Shown: positions 37,401-49,513 of the stretch, one piece after another | Layout of the letters: each line of letters opens with the position of its first letter | How positions within the stretch are numbered: the stretch's first letter is position 1 | Assembly: GCA_963070105.1 (NCBI GenBank) | Contig: OY718805.1 | Location: 5,948,001-6,012,000 of the forward strand | Reading direction: 5' to 3' | DNA length: 64,000 nt | Origin: Litomosoides sigmodontis | Lineage: Eukaryota; Nematoda; Chromadorea; Rhabditida; Onchocercidae | Notes under the pieces: generated by a model | The model's input: the letters and a program-made list of their open reading frames with translations, nothing else | What the model was told of the DNA's origin: nothing | Databases searched by the model: none | Position numbers and translations under genes: made by a program

Positions 37401-39359
37401 AAGTTTTAGTAAACCCTGCTGAGCCTCTGCCGTCTCTTCATCTGGTGCCTCTTCGCTTCCTTCCTCTTCATCTGAATCCTCCTCTGCAAAACCAATTGCA
37501 TCGCGCCGAATTTCTTCATATTCTGCTTCATGTTTTTCAAAATCAGGATCATATTTAAACACATCTGGAAAAGCAAATGAATCTGAACTACAAAGAATGA
37601 TAAATAAACGTAAACTACTGAATTCAAGATACGAATTAATACAAGCAATATCACCAGTGCCAATGCAATGATTAGGGCTCACTTAATTCATTTTCCGGCA
37701 TAAGTGGGTCTTCCAACGTAATGGTATGCGTTATCTGGTCATCTTCTTCTATCAAATCCAATTCATCGATTAGTGCTGGATAAGCCTAAAGCAGGAAATG
37801 AAAATAAAATCAAAAAAAGAGAAAAAGTCGGTAAATATAAATCTAATACTAAATAAAATAAACTGAGGAATATCCAAGTTCCAATATGCACATGTAGATA
37901 AATATACATATGTACGCCACCAAAAATAAAGTAGTAACAATCAGCCTTGAAAATCCTAAAGAAAATTCCGAACATTAACAGTAATCGAGAATTTCGTAAA
38001 TTTATAAAATAAATTGAAAATCATAAACTATACCTGGAACTTATCCTTCCGAATGTGAAAAATAACTTCGATCATATACTGAATTCTTTTATCTATATCC
38101 GAGTCACTTAGAATACTTCGTAATCGATCAAAAATTGCTGAAAACTTCATGTGATTAAAAAGAGCTCTAAATTAAATTACAACCACAATATTTAAGTTAT
38201 AAACTGCAATATCCGCGAGAAAAACTGACCATTTAAGCCACGAGGTGAAATTTCTGATAGTCTAGCACCGCATTCTTTCAAAAATGCTATGGTAACCTCA
38301 ACGGAATCATCGGTTGGATTTTCAAGCATTAGTATCATCATTTCTAATGCAAGGATTTCGTGGATCTGTAATCAGAGGTTCCTGTAGGAGGCCAGACAAT
38401 ATATGTAGAAAACTAAAGATACTACCAGATACAAATTTGCTATGCCGGATCAATGACAGTGTTATTGAGAATAAAAGCACTGAGCATTGAATTGAGCATT
38501 GATAAGGAAAACAAATTACATAAGACCGATACTACTGCTAAAGATTTCAAATAAAGTTAGTGTAGTTGATAGAAATAAGAAAGAAAAAGACTATGTACCA
38601 CTTGCTGGTTGATAAGATGAGCGATAAATTTGGATATTGTTACAGTAGAAGTTTTATCGTTTCGTTTATAACATCGTTTAAATTGTATTAGAAGCCGATG
38701 GATGATCAACATTCCAATATTTGGGAAATGACTGTTAATGACAGCAACTACTGCTGCATATACATTGGAAAATGTTGGTGAATACGACTGTGCTTGAATT
38801 ATTGATCGTGCTAACAAACCTCTGAAGGTACTTATAATTTCGGGTAAATTATTTAACACAATGTTCTAAACTAAACTAATGAATTTACAAAGTTATACGA
38901 AATTCAAAACTAATATAGTTCTAACAGAAATAAAAGAAGACTCAAAAACACATAACTCACTTCCACATGTATGAATAACTTGTTTTGAGGAAGATACTAA
39001 AAGAACTAAAGTTTCAAAAAAGCACTCTCACCTTCCTCGGATGACGTTCTCACGCAACAAATCTCGTATAACACTAAGCAAATTACTGGTATTCGCTTTG
39101 TTCACCTGAAAAAATGCACTAGAAAGTGAAAACATTACAATTATTACTATGTGGACTTATGAAAGCGTCATACTTGTCCATGAATTCGCTTCTTCAAGCG
39201 TTCCCAGTCCAGTCGTTGATAAGCTTCACTGTTCTTATCACTGATCTGCTCTTGCATCATTTTAAGTTTAGCTGGTGGTATATATGCACCACCTGTGCGA
39301 GTATGCAACAAATCCATATCTTTTTTTGGTTTTTGTGTCTTCTGTTCCTTCGATGACAT
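34439..39359 (-). CDS. CWC22: CWC22 / LET-858 spliceosome factor
   Basis: Spliceosomal protein that recruits eIF4A3 for exon-junction-complex loading; the C. elegans orthologue is let-858 (nucampholin). Thirteen in-phase exons in reading order: 39174-39359, 39032-39105, 38599-38821, 38230-38365, 38034-38137, 37683-37785, 37415-37564, 37160-37308, 36087-36317, 35821-35948, 35591-35692, 35117-35307 and 34439-35004, about 780 residues. The N-terminus has [20 protein letters not shown]. The MIF4G region includes [15 protein letters not shown] and SPRGLN, followed by an acidic linker. The MA3 region includes [17 protein letters not shown] and [14 protein letters not shown]. The tail has a Ser/Asp-rich block made of repeated SSSDSNE-type units, then a long Arg/Lys/Glu/Asp-rich region ending RKRRKHD. 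Start chosen at the first ATG, matching the family. Confidence 0.96.
35117..35240 (-). repeat. coding minisatellite in CWC22 (Ser/Asp/Asn repeat)
   Basis: Within CWC22 exon 12, a 24-nt unit (AGCAGTAGTGATTCAAATGA type) repeats about four to five times with small changes, encoding ESSSDSN-like repeats. Confidence 0.75.
36318..37159 (-). other. large CWC22 intron with atypical composition
   Basis: This intron is longer than the other CWC22 introns. At 36720-37110 it is richer in C and A than its surroundings. Read on the minus strand, 36730-36800 contains a stretch resembling an A-box (AGCTCAGTTGA) followed by GGTTTAATT. This could be a decayed tRNA-derived element; the match is weak. Confidence 0.25.
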
Positions 39360-40337
39360 ATTTGAATCCTGAAATACATTCTTTCAAATCCTTGCTAACC
39401 GAGATGTATGATATCGCAACATGATAAACAAATACCATTCCAATGATTGATTGACTGATGACAATATAAAGATACTCAATGTCTAAATACTAACTAAAGA
39501 TGAACTAAATGTCAGAATTTCACTAGTAAACAAAAAACTGTTTGCTATAGTTATTCTTTTATCACTTAAATACTCCGGCATCCACTGACTGTAACACGGA
39601 CCTACAAATTACGCACTGTGTAATACCACCTTTAATTCGGTTAAAAGAGAAAACGTAGCCCTATATACACCGATTTTCTTTGTCCATGCCGCCTTATTCG
39701 ATCTAAAGTGAGGTTTGTCCTATAAGATCGAAACTCACGCCGACTGCTTAAGATGTAATATACGGACAGCAGGGATATCCATTTTATCAGATCTCAAATC
39801 TAGTTATAAGATGTCAACGAGGGAATAAGGGGACATGACAATGCCTCAACAAGGTAGGCGAAACAAGCAATGAGAGGACGGCCTAAACAAGCCGTTTACC
39901 AGAACGGACGTGCCGTCGAATAGAAGTCGGCCAGTGACGGGAAGTAACGGCAGATACGACGCTGGAAGATGCGGGTTGGTGGTCAGGTGGTTGCAAGGAT
40001 GTGCTGGACGTTAGCATCGGCATTACTTATGACTTACTTTACTTTATCGCAATAATTCGTGTGAATCTGTCAACCCCTTTTAAATAACGATGTCGCACCC
40101 ACAGTGGTGGCAATTAGCAATTTTTTAAGTGATATAAAGATGTCATTTGAACGTTGTAAGCTTTAATTTGTATACTTTGTCTTACCACGATTTTCCTGAA
40201 TAATTTTTGGTTAGATCGAAAAACACGACGTCTATTTCATTTCTTATTACTGCGAATAATATAGTTGCAGTTTTGTGAAGTCATTGAACTACATGTGCTT
40301 TATGACTTGATATTACTCCAGCAATTTTTAAGTTGCA
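39360..40337. promoter_or_regulatory. divergent promoter region of CWC22 and CAAP1
   Basis: The start codons of CWC22 (minus) and CAAP1 (plus) are 978 bases apart and point away from each other. The central part, about 39810-40020, is clearly GC-richer with several CpG dinucleotides, unlike the flanks. This suggests a shared bidirectional promoter; no specific factor sites were identified. Confidence 0.45.
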
Positions 40338-43300
40338 ATGAAGGGCAATAAAAAGCGAGTAAGTTGTAATACTTTGAAAGATACTGAACAAATTTTAAAC
40401 TTTTTATCTGAATACTGTACTTTTCCTGTTGAACTTACTTTTCTCTGTAGCATGGAAAAAAATCATATTCATTTCGAAGGAGAAAAGCTCGAACACGAAC
40501 TTCAAGTAGTGTTTCCAGTGAAGCGACATGTTATATGGTTCCGAGCTCGAATAAACAACATAGCCGTCGGAGCAGTACAATCTCCTCTCTTTCTACTCCA
40601 TCTTTTTCAAGGTTCTGAATCGGTTCTTCAATTTTCTTGGTTTATCTACAATTTCATAATGTGCAAGTTATTTTAGGTCTTCATCTATAAGAAAAAAAGG
40701 AACTCGAAATGACTTTTTACCAGCTCTCGAATTGCGTTCTGAAGGTATAGTTTATCCTCTGTAACTATTCAAGAGTAATGTTGTGTACATTATTGTGAAG
40801 TATTTGGCAAAATTCATTGTTTTGTAGTATTTAAATCCCGCAGCTATTTTGCTTAACCATGAGTTTGGATTTGAAAAAGCATGTTTTACTGCTCTCTATT
40901 ATATATTACTGCTAGACATATGAAGACCTGTCGTCTATACTTGTTAATCTTTTTAAATTGTTGTTGCATGCTATTCCGACAAATAGCATTCATGGGTCTT
41001 GTTGCATAAGATGCGATTACTTCATGCCAGGTTTTAGACTTGATTTGCTATTCACAACCATCCCTATATATTTCTTGCTTTCTTCTTTCGATTGCGATCA
41101 CATAGTTTGAAGTGTTTAGCGTGGGTTTTCATTTCAGCTGTTTTCGACGGAATAGCTTGTCAAAAATTTATATAACAAGCCTGACGGAGTATAAAATGCT
41201 CTCTAATTTCAAATCACTCTTTCAGGGAAGTTAAAGTCGATTGCTTTTTACATTGACAGCCGAGAAGAGATGGTTCGCCATATGTTTGCATCACTTCGGA
41301 GAGGAGAGCTTAACGAATTGTTGTCAGAAAATTTGAAGGTTTGCTGCTTTAATTTGTTATGCGCTTATATTACTTTCGAGACATCTACACCTGATTTAAG
41401 AAGTTGGAAGAATCGGAACTACGCTATTTATGCGTTAACGAGTTGAATGGGATGTCTAAAAAGAATATATGCGCTATTTTAAAAGGTTGGTTGGGGCATT
41501 AATTTTTTGCCGTAGAACACATGATGAATTTATCACTGTATGTATCCGATTTTGCTTTTACAATTTCTACAGTCCGTAGTCTTAGTTTGGTAAGGGCGTC
41601 AATAAACATTATTCCATTCGTTTCCTACACATAATTTCAATTCTCTATTTAATTTACTGTGTAAGGAAAAGTCATTATTTTATCGCATAATTTTTAGGGA
41701 AAGATTTTGCTGAAAGTAGTGAATCTGAAGAAGAGAAGAGTGAAACAGTTGTAGTCAATGCTAATATGAAAAGTATGATTATTTTATTTCCTGTACTTCA
41801 TTTTTATTGCTTGCAATTTATTTCCTTGCTTAGTTTTGATATTTTAAGCATCAAAAGCTGAAATTGCCATTGCCGATTCCACAACAGAAATGATTGCACC
41901 AAATTTATCCTGGTATTTATCCATTTATTTGATTTAGTTTGAATTGAGATGAAGATGAATATCAAATGAGTTATGAAATACAATCCTATTTCGTCGAGTA
42001 GAAAAAAACCTGTATAAGATTTTGAATACAATTGTTAATTTCAGTTTTGACATCTTTTAATTTCTGGAAAAAATTGAGCGTAAGTGAAACTAATATATAA
42101 TTTATTTTTAGTGTTTTTCACTCAGTCGATACAAGTAGTACCGCTGCTAGTAGTAGTACGACGAATGCTTCTGAGGTCCATTTTGCTGCGGTTGAAAACA
42201 TTTCTTCGACCAAGATACATCAAGAAAATGAAACTGTTGTTCATTCTGACTTCCCTGTGGCACATAGAACTTCATTTTTATCAAAACAGCGTAGTGAAGA
42301 TTCATTTAGTGCCAGTGACCAGGTATTTGATGAATTATGAAGTGCTGATTGATTTTCCCCTTTTCAACTTTATCAGCTCACGAGCGGTTAACAAACTCAT
42401 GTAAAATGCGTTTGGCCGTCGCATTTTGGTATTAATTTTAAGATCGCTGTAATTACGACGACAGAGAATGATGACGAATTGGAAGATGGTGAGGTCGTAA
42501 GTGATGAAGAAAGGAGTTCAAACTTACATATGGATGCTATATTAATTAAGGTTCCTTTCGTTCTTTAATGTTACATCTTTTACAAATGCCATTCGTTGGG
42601 GTGGCGCTGGTTGGTGTGGTGGTGTAATGGTTAAAGTTTGCGGTCGCGTGCGAGGATCGGGGTTTGGTTTCCGAAGCACCCTCAAGGGCGAACAATCGTA
42701 CATGAGCGGTTGATTGCTAATGCGGGTGCTAGATTATGGCGAGGTTGTGTTACTTGTGTCGGGGTTTTCACTTTACCCGTATAAGTGTCAAGAACTTCCA
42801 ACAGCAATGAAAAATTCAGTGTTGGGGATTTCTACAATATATATATACAATAATAATGAGTGGAGGCGTGCACTCATCATGAAGTAGGCCTTAGGTGCCA
42901 TGTACTGCGCATGGGACGACAAACTAATATTGTTCGTTTTATTTCTTAAGATTTCTTTCCGGTGGAGTAAGTTTTTGAGATTCGATTTTCTATTCTTGTT
43001 CAAGTTTCAAGAGGAATCATTTAGTTCGTAGCAGAGATATAGCAGAAATACGCGAAATAATTCATTACGCAGTAGCCAATAATACTAACGTGAACATATT
43101 TTAGGAAAATGACATGTCTTTTGTTGATCACTTCTAGTATTTTAATTAAACACAGGAACGATTACATATCTGTTTAAACATAGACGCTATTTTCTTGTCG
43201 CCGGATTATGGCGATACCATACCGAAGAAAAAAACCGTTTATGTGGAAATTCACATTGCTTGTATGCTTCAAATTTCATATGAAAGTAAAGGACTTCTGG

Positions 43301-43656
43301 CAGAAAATGAATATTGTTTTTTCAAGGATCAGAATTGTAGTCAGCACCTCACCACGAATAGGGATCCTTTTGTCGTCAGTCCGCATAATTCATCTTCAGC
43401 ATCAATACTAAAAAATTCAGGACAGTAAGTGTCTGACTTAGATTTGATATTTTGAAGTATATTTAACTGTTAAAAATTTTTTTTTCTAATATGTACTAAT
43501 AAAAGTTGTTCTTGTGTAACAGAACTTTGTAATCTTTGTAGTTCTGGAAGTTCAACTAATAAAGTGCGAGAAGAAAGGAGGCTCCGTATGTTAGAATTGG
43601 AGTTGAGAGCTCGGGCGATTGAAGCTCTTATTAAACGTAGTGACAATAACTCATAA
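40338..43656 (+). CDS. CAAP1: CAAP1-like protein (caspase activity and apoptosis inhibitor 1 family)
   Basis: Homologue of CAAP1 (C9orf82), a conserved, probably nuclear protein reported to restrain caspase activation. Eleven in-phase exons: 40338-40358, 40451-40611, 40677-40744, 41226-41338, 41401-41485, 41698-41772, 41849-41912, 42112-42322, 42443-42550, 43156-43424 and 43542-43656, about 429 residues. The N-terminus is Arg/Ser-rich (SFRRRKARTRTSSS, HSRRSSTISS). The core helical domain at ~90-150 contains SIAFYIDSREEMVRHMF and LRYLCVNELNGMSKKNI, the family signature. The middle is Ser/Thr/Glu-rich and low complexity. The C-terminus ends in the conserved helix LELELRARAIEALIK. The intron 42551-43155 carries a tRNA-like element. 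The family assignment rests on the core and C-terminal motifs. Confidence 0.85.
42613..42800 (+). mobile_element. tRNA-derived SINE-like element (intronic)
   Basis: The first 68 bases (42613-42680) resemble a degenerate tRNA. There is an A-box TGGTGTAATGG at 42620-42630 and a B-box-like GGTTTGGTTTCC at 42661-42672 at tRNA-like spacing. The 5' GGTGT can pair with the 3' GCACC. The following ~110 bases are unrelated to tRNA and GC-richer than the host intron, as in a SINE body. The fold is imperfect, so a functional tRNA is unlikely. No target-site duplication was established. Confidence 0.45.
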
Positions 43657-44391
43657 ATAGTCCTTATATTTATCATTTTCAAAAATTATGTGTGTGAACG
43701 TAACTTGTGTTCAAGCTATCGGGAAACATTTGTAATGGCAGTACATATTACTTCCTTCTGCTGGAAATTTAAATGTCACAAATTGAAGTGATCAAATTGG
43801 TACATTTCAAATCTTCGTATTTCAATTTAACGTCATTTTAACATTTTTTATTAGCGGTTTCTGCTTAATGTTGAAATGAGTTTTCGGTGATTGTTGAACT
43901 ACTATATGTTGGGTTGGCGCTTTCAAAAAAAAATTGATTAGAAGTTCTTGACTTTCATTACGCTGTTTTTTTACTCCTTCAATGGTAGCTGCTGTGATAA
44001 CTTTCAATGAACATGTGTATAACGTTTGTTTTTTAATTGCAACCAGCTATGTGGTGTGTGTTGTTTCGCCTATTGTCTTTCTTCTTTAGGTCTAAGTAAG
44101 GTGATCTGAAATATTTCAGCTTTCTGATTATATGTTCAAAAGGAACTCACGGTTTTTCAGAACGAGAAAATTTGACTGAGAAATGTTTACTACCTTCCTC
44201 CCAGCAAATGAAAAATAAAGCTCCAATATAAAGTAGTGGTGAAAGTCATGGTTCGATTGATTGCCTTTATTACTCGTTTTTTGAAGCCATTTATTCACTT
44301 ATTCAAAGTTATGTTGATGCTTCAGTTCACTTATTTAAAGTTATAATTGATGTTTCAGTTTTTCATTGTAATGACTTAACAGTAATGATTT
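43657..44391. other. intergenic
   Basis: AT-rich spacer after the CAAP1 stop. A short near-duplicate (TTATTCACTTATTCAAAGTTAT and TTCACTTATTTAAAGTTAT) is seen around 44285-44345. No gene was recognised. Confidence 0.4.
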
Positions 44392-45514
44392 TCAATTTGA
44401 AACTATAAAAAAGCGACTTTTCTTACGAGCGCAAAAGACGCAAAAACTGTGGACACCGGCCGTCAGTTTAGAGTTATTGTTTCCGAGTCGCTTGATCAGC
44501 CAGATCCGGTCGCAAACTGTAAGCTCAGGGGCACTGTTTTCAGTGAAATGGCATATTTTCGTGCTGCTATCGAAATGTGCGACCTAAACCTTAGCATGTT
44601 TTTAAACATTTCCCTTTTCGTCATCTTTTTCAAAAATCCACTTCTTACTATCTGCGCAAGTTGTGAGAAACATAAGTTTATAATTTCGATTTGACCTATC
44701 CCGTTTGCGTTCCTATTCGTTCTGAATTTTTGTAACTCTAAAGTCTTGAGAAAGCTAATAATTAGCTTAAAAATTCTGCTCGCTTAACATAAAAAATACA
44801 TTGCATTTCGCTTGAAAGCACAGCAGAGCACATTCTTTTGGGCATTGCGTGTCAATTGCCTTTTCCAAAATTTGCGAAACTGATTCAGGTAAATAGTCCG
44901 TCCTCAAGACAGTGATTGACTGTCGACAACCTGTAAATTTATTTCCAACATAGCATTATCTCTCATATCACGATTTTTAAATTATCCGAACTTAATTTAT
45001 AAACACATTTGTTAAAATAGTGTTTGTTTGTCTGAGCATAAATTTCACAAACTTTTCAATTACTTAATTTTTACAACGCTTTGCGGAAAAGAACGAAATT
45101 TGGCAGGATTTCTAGTTTCTCAGTCTTACAGATGAGGTGTGACTAATTGTAGCTTAGTGGCATAAAAGGATTGCATATCATTTAAAGAAAATGAAGAGAA
45201 CTTCTCGAAGTGATGTGATGGTCGTCTTGCCTCGCGCATACGTCTGAAAATGAAGGACGGAAATTGCACAAAATGATAGGATGGAAATATTTAAGAAGTG
45301 TTTTTATTGGATTGCGAAATGCGCAAGTGTCGAGAATGACTGGGACACAAAGGCACCGGCGTGTCTCAAAAGAGCACTTACCGCTTTTTGCAATTAACCC
45401 GGCTCGTATGGTGCCGGACACTCGTCTAAGTGGTGCATTCCCACCTAGCAACCTGTCAGCAACAGCCAACAGGACCACTAGCTGCGTTATCACCAAGCTA
45501 TCATACCTTCGCAT
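44392..45514 (-). CDS. possible small secreted protein
   Basis: Two minus-strand exons fit in phase. Exon 45382-45514 starts with ATG and encodes MRRYDSLVITQLVVLLAVAD, a good signal-peptide pattern, and ends at a strong donor (AAAAGCG/GTAAGTG). Exon 44392-44516 follows a TTACAG acceptor; it encodes a basic, Cys-containing C-terminus (VCDRIW, SFCVFCARKKSR) and a stop. The product would be about 86 residues, secreted, with few cysteines and Lys-Arg sites. It could be a peptide precursor. No family was recognised and additional exons may lie in the 0.9-kb gap. An in-frame ATG five codons upstream (45529) is an alternative start. Confidence 0.35.
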
Positions 45515-45529
45515 GTCGTGAAAACGCAT

Positions 45530-47773
45530 CTGATAGTAAAATATACCTGAAGTCTCTGAAGTTAACTGATAATTTAATGAATAATCTTATAAATTGTCTG
45601 CTAACCTAGACTTTGCAGTCAATTTCAAAGTGGCTAATTCACTTTTTTTAAACTATGAAGTGTAAAATGTATAAGACGATGTCCAATTCTAAATTGACTT
45701 TTATTTTTTGAAGGAAATTTTTACATTCATGAAATTTTTGAAAAAAAATTTATAGCTAAAAATATAACTAAACTGATTAAACCAGTGATAACATTATTTT
45801 AAATTAAAAGAGGTCTTTTCAAATCCGCAATTCGTATATCACCTTTTATGACTTCAATCAAATCCGACAGGCTTTTATTTCAATGATTTGCAGTCAGCCA
45901 GTTCAGTGTGATTCACTAATACAATAAGTTCAAGAAGAAGTCCATCCGAAGAGAAATCAGTGAAAAAAATGGTGATGAGGTGATTGAGCATCCATCAAAA
46001 AGACTTTGCTATTTCATACAATGATCATTGAAAACGTCGACATATTTCAATCCACCAATGCGCCAATTTAATTATGGAGTCATCTGGTAGGTTAAATAAT
46101 TTCAAAATTAATGCGAAATTTGTTTCACATTAATCAGCCTAAGACAGTATGCGATACACTACTGCTCCAAGTCCTAGAAGGAAACGGGGGAACTGGAAAA
46201 TGAGATTTAGTCTATTCTTATCATGACATTTAATTTGCTGATACTTTGATTGAAATAAACTAAATATTCTGAAAAGAAAATTGAGAATCTCTTAACAAAT
46301 GAAATAAATAGTTGTTAGCCAATTTTGCTAGTTTTCTAACTGAAAATTTTAAGACTCAATTTCTCTATTTCTTTGCTTATTTTAAAATCTAAAAATTTTC
46401 CGTTCTCAAACTGGAACTGAGAGATTAGGCGGTTATAATTACCATTAATTGGCACTTATACGTCTAAATTTTGTGCGTGTCATTTTTTTCTGTGGTAATG
46501 GCAGTAATTCGATGGTTCAACTGAAATGTCAAAATGTGAAGATGGCAGTAGTGTCTGTAAGATATACACAACTGTTTCTGATAAAGGAATTATTGCGATA
46601 GAGAGAAGTAGCATTTGAAACAATTAGTATTAAATGAGGTGCCCGCGGGTCGGTATGGATTTGGGACAAAGATGGTAGTTCAAAAGGCGTCACTTCAATT
46701 CAACAAATAAAATTTTTGAAGATGGATATGTTCCGCTACCAAATGGTTGGTTATAAATTTTCTGTACATTTTTCCATTCTTCCATTCGCTATCAGTCAAT
46801 AGCTCGTATTCCGATCGGTTCTTCGATTATTTTATAAACATTTCTGATAGAATTTCCATTTCTAAAAAAATTCCTTCCTCAGCTAACGAATTTTATTCCA
46901 TCCTTTTGGTCGCCCTTTTCAAAGGAAATTGTTTACGTTAACAAATTAAATTATGAAATTACAAAAAGTTTTATCATTAACAATCGTGATCAGTCAGAAA
47001 AAATGTTAATTTCAGTCATTTTTTACTATTTTAATTAACTTCCCATCGCTCATCAAGTTATACTTCTCAGCTGTTATGTTATGTAAATTTATTTTTTATC
47101 AAAAAATTCATAGAAGACAAGTCAAGCAGCTCAATTAGAAATTTTCAAATTGCGGAAAAATTTTCTCAAAAATTAAAAAAAGTATGCAAAGAGTGATTTT
47201 TGGAATGATTTTGAAGTGGCAATGAGTGATTCGTTTTCTAATTTCAATTGTTCGGAGGACAATTGAGATGGAATTTTTGGTTTGACATTTATTAGCAAAG
47301 AGTTGCCATTATGTAAACTTATTATTTTCAGTTGCAAAAAAAATAGGCAATCGGGTCACTGCCCGTGAGGCACATCGATAACGCCCCAAATGAATGAACA
47401 ACAATTTATTTGACTTTTTTGTTGCAAATTTATACGAAATTTGATCAAACTATTCTTTTGGAACATTCCTGAAAACTGCAATTTTAGACAATTGAAAGGT
47501 CGAATCGGATCGCCCATCGAAACACTGAGCTTTTCATTGACTTCAAGCATTGCCAGCTTTTTACTCATTTTGAGAGCACTTCACGGATGAAACATTATCA
47601 GTGATTGAATAAAGACATTGATAACTAGCAGCCTAGAAGGGCTGCGTTGAGGCGCAAAACGTTCCACTCTTATCATTTTGCTAAAAAGAATCGTTTGACG
47701 CAGTGAGAACCTTCTGAATTTTCCCTTATTTTTCAATTTACAATCTAGCTGTTTAGCGTTGATATTATGCGAC
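45530..47773. other. intergenic upstream of the collagen gene
   Basis: No supported gene in about 2.2 kb of AT-rich sequence. It should contain the collagen promoter, but no binding site could be named from sequence alone. Confidence 0.45.
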
Positions 47774-49513
47774 ATGAAGTTCGGCGGTGACAAGAGTAGT
47801 TTGAACGATGAACAGGCGCAAATGCGTCGCGTTGCGTTCTTCGCAATTGTTATTTCGACCGCTGCAGTGATCGCATCCATTGTTACGCTTCCGATGCTGT
47901 ACAGTTTTGTCCATTCTTTCCAGTCGCATCTCATCGCTGAAGCTGACTTCTGCAAGGTATCTTTCCTACTCGAAAGATAACGGCCTGAATTGCAGCAATA
48001 TTGACGTTTTTTCCAAATTTAAGTGGGAATTTTCCTCACTGTGACAAATCTAAATTCACCAGACACTTGCTGATCTGTGTAGCACTGCGGTTATATTGAT
48101 TGCCAAAAATTAATTTCAGTAGTCTTATTCCACGTCCAGGAAGAAAGTAGTTTTGTTTTGTGAGGAATTTCCTTCCACCTTTACAGCATTTAGCAAAATC
48201 CATTTCAGTCTCGATCTCGGGATATGTGGAAAGAAATGAACTTAATTGATAAGAGTTATCGAGTTAAACGAAAAGCAGGCACGTGGCTCTTCGGTCAATT
48301 TATACCACGTGCATCTGGCACTACAAATTATGATTTGGGGGATGCTGATTATGGCAATCAAATTCCTACGGCGCATGGTGGACGTGAAAGAGATGGATCT
48401 AATGATGGAGGTCCTTATGGAGGCTCTAGCAGTAGCGGAAGTAGGGGTAATCAATATGGTGACGATACCTCAGATAATGGCGATTACAGTAAGTCAGAGG
48501 TACCATCTGGTTACGGTCCAGGTACAATAATCAGCGCAGAACCAAGCGCTAAAAGTTGTTGTCGATGTCAACAAGGCCCTGTAGGTCCATCAGGACCACC
48601 TGGTGATCCTGGCCCCGATGGAAGTGATGGTGAACCAGGAAAGGATGGTGATAATGGAAAAGATGGAAAGGTACTTTTTAGCGGTACTCTGATTAAGTTG
48701 ATAAGCAGTGATAAAGATGCAAGCATTAACAAAGATGGTATTTCGATTGAATCTCCTCAACATTTACATTTATCAGTAAAGACTTTTATATTAATAACTT
48801 GCAATCTTAATGGATTTGAAAAAGGTTTACAATGAAACTCATCGCTTTGAAGGGGGCGTGATTTGAATGGGAATTCCTTTTTATCGTCTGATTTCAAAGT
48901 TTCTTGCTAAAAGTTACTTTCAGAAATGATATTCTTTTAAGGTACTGCAACCAACAGTTGAGATCAAAGAACCATGTGTTATTTGTCCACCTGGACCACC
49001 CGGTATAGCTGGTCAAGCTGGTCCAAAAGGACCACAAGGACCAAAGGGTGTTGAAGGTGCAAGAGGAGAAGATGGCAAAAATGGAGAACCTGGCATGATT
49101 GGTGCAACAGGACCAGTTGGACTACCGGGAAAGGAAGGATTGCCCGGACCTGCTGGTCAACCCGGACGTCTCATTCCAATTGACGGACCTCTTGGACCTG
49201 CGGGACCGCCTGGTAATTTTTTAAATCCTTGACGATTATTAGCAACTTTTAGCACAAAAGCGCTTTAATCTTATTGATTTTCCTTGCTGCAACAACAACT
49301 TTTCCAGGTCCACCAGGACCGCCTGGTCCAAAAGGACCTCCAGGACCTGATGGAGCTACCGAAGATGGTCTCCATGGACCACCTGGAGATGAAGGTGTAA
49401 TGGGACCACGTGGAGAGAGAGGTCTAGAAGGACAATCAGGACTGCCAGGGGAACGCGGAGAAAGCGGTTCATGCGAACATTGTCCAGAGCCACGTACACC
49501 ACCGGGCTATTGA
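47774..49513 (+). CDS. nematode cuticle collagen
   Basis: Structural collagen of the extracellular cuticle. Four in-phase exons, 47774-47956, 48209-48670, 48942-49212 and 49308-49513, give about 373 residues. Residues ~15-60 match the cuticle-collagen N-terminal domain: [20 protein letters not shown] is the membrane anchor, followed by LPMLYSFV. Exon 2 has a basic RVKRKA site, a likely subtilisin-type processing site, then a Gly/Ser/Asp/Tyr-rich non-collagenous stretch. The Cys cluster SCCRCQQGP opens the first short Gly-X-Y block. Further Gly-X-Y blocks follow [10 protein letters not shown] in exon 3 and continue to exon 4, closing with a CEHCPEP cysteine pair. It is longer than the usual ~300 residues because of the Gly/Ser-rich insert. 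Confidence 0.95.

Noticed and set aside
45182..45529. Long minus-strand open frame of 115 codons taken as one exon
   Set aside because: A strong internal donor (GTAAGTG at about 45375-45381) makes a shorter exon more likely; the remainder lacks coding character.
47581..47955. Minus-strand 124-codon frame opposite the collagen first exon
   Set aside because: It is antisense to the conserved collagen N-terminal domain and has no features of its own.
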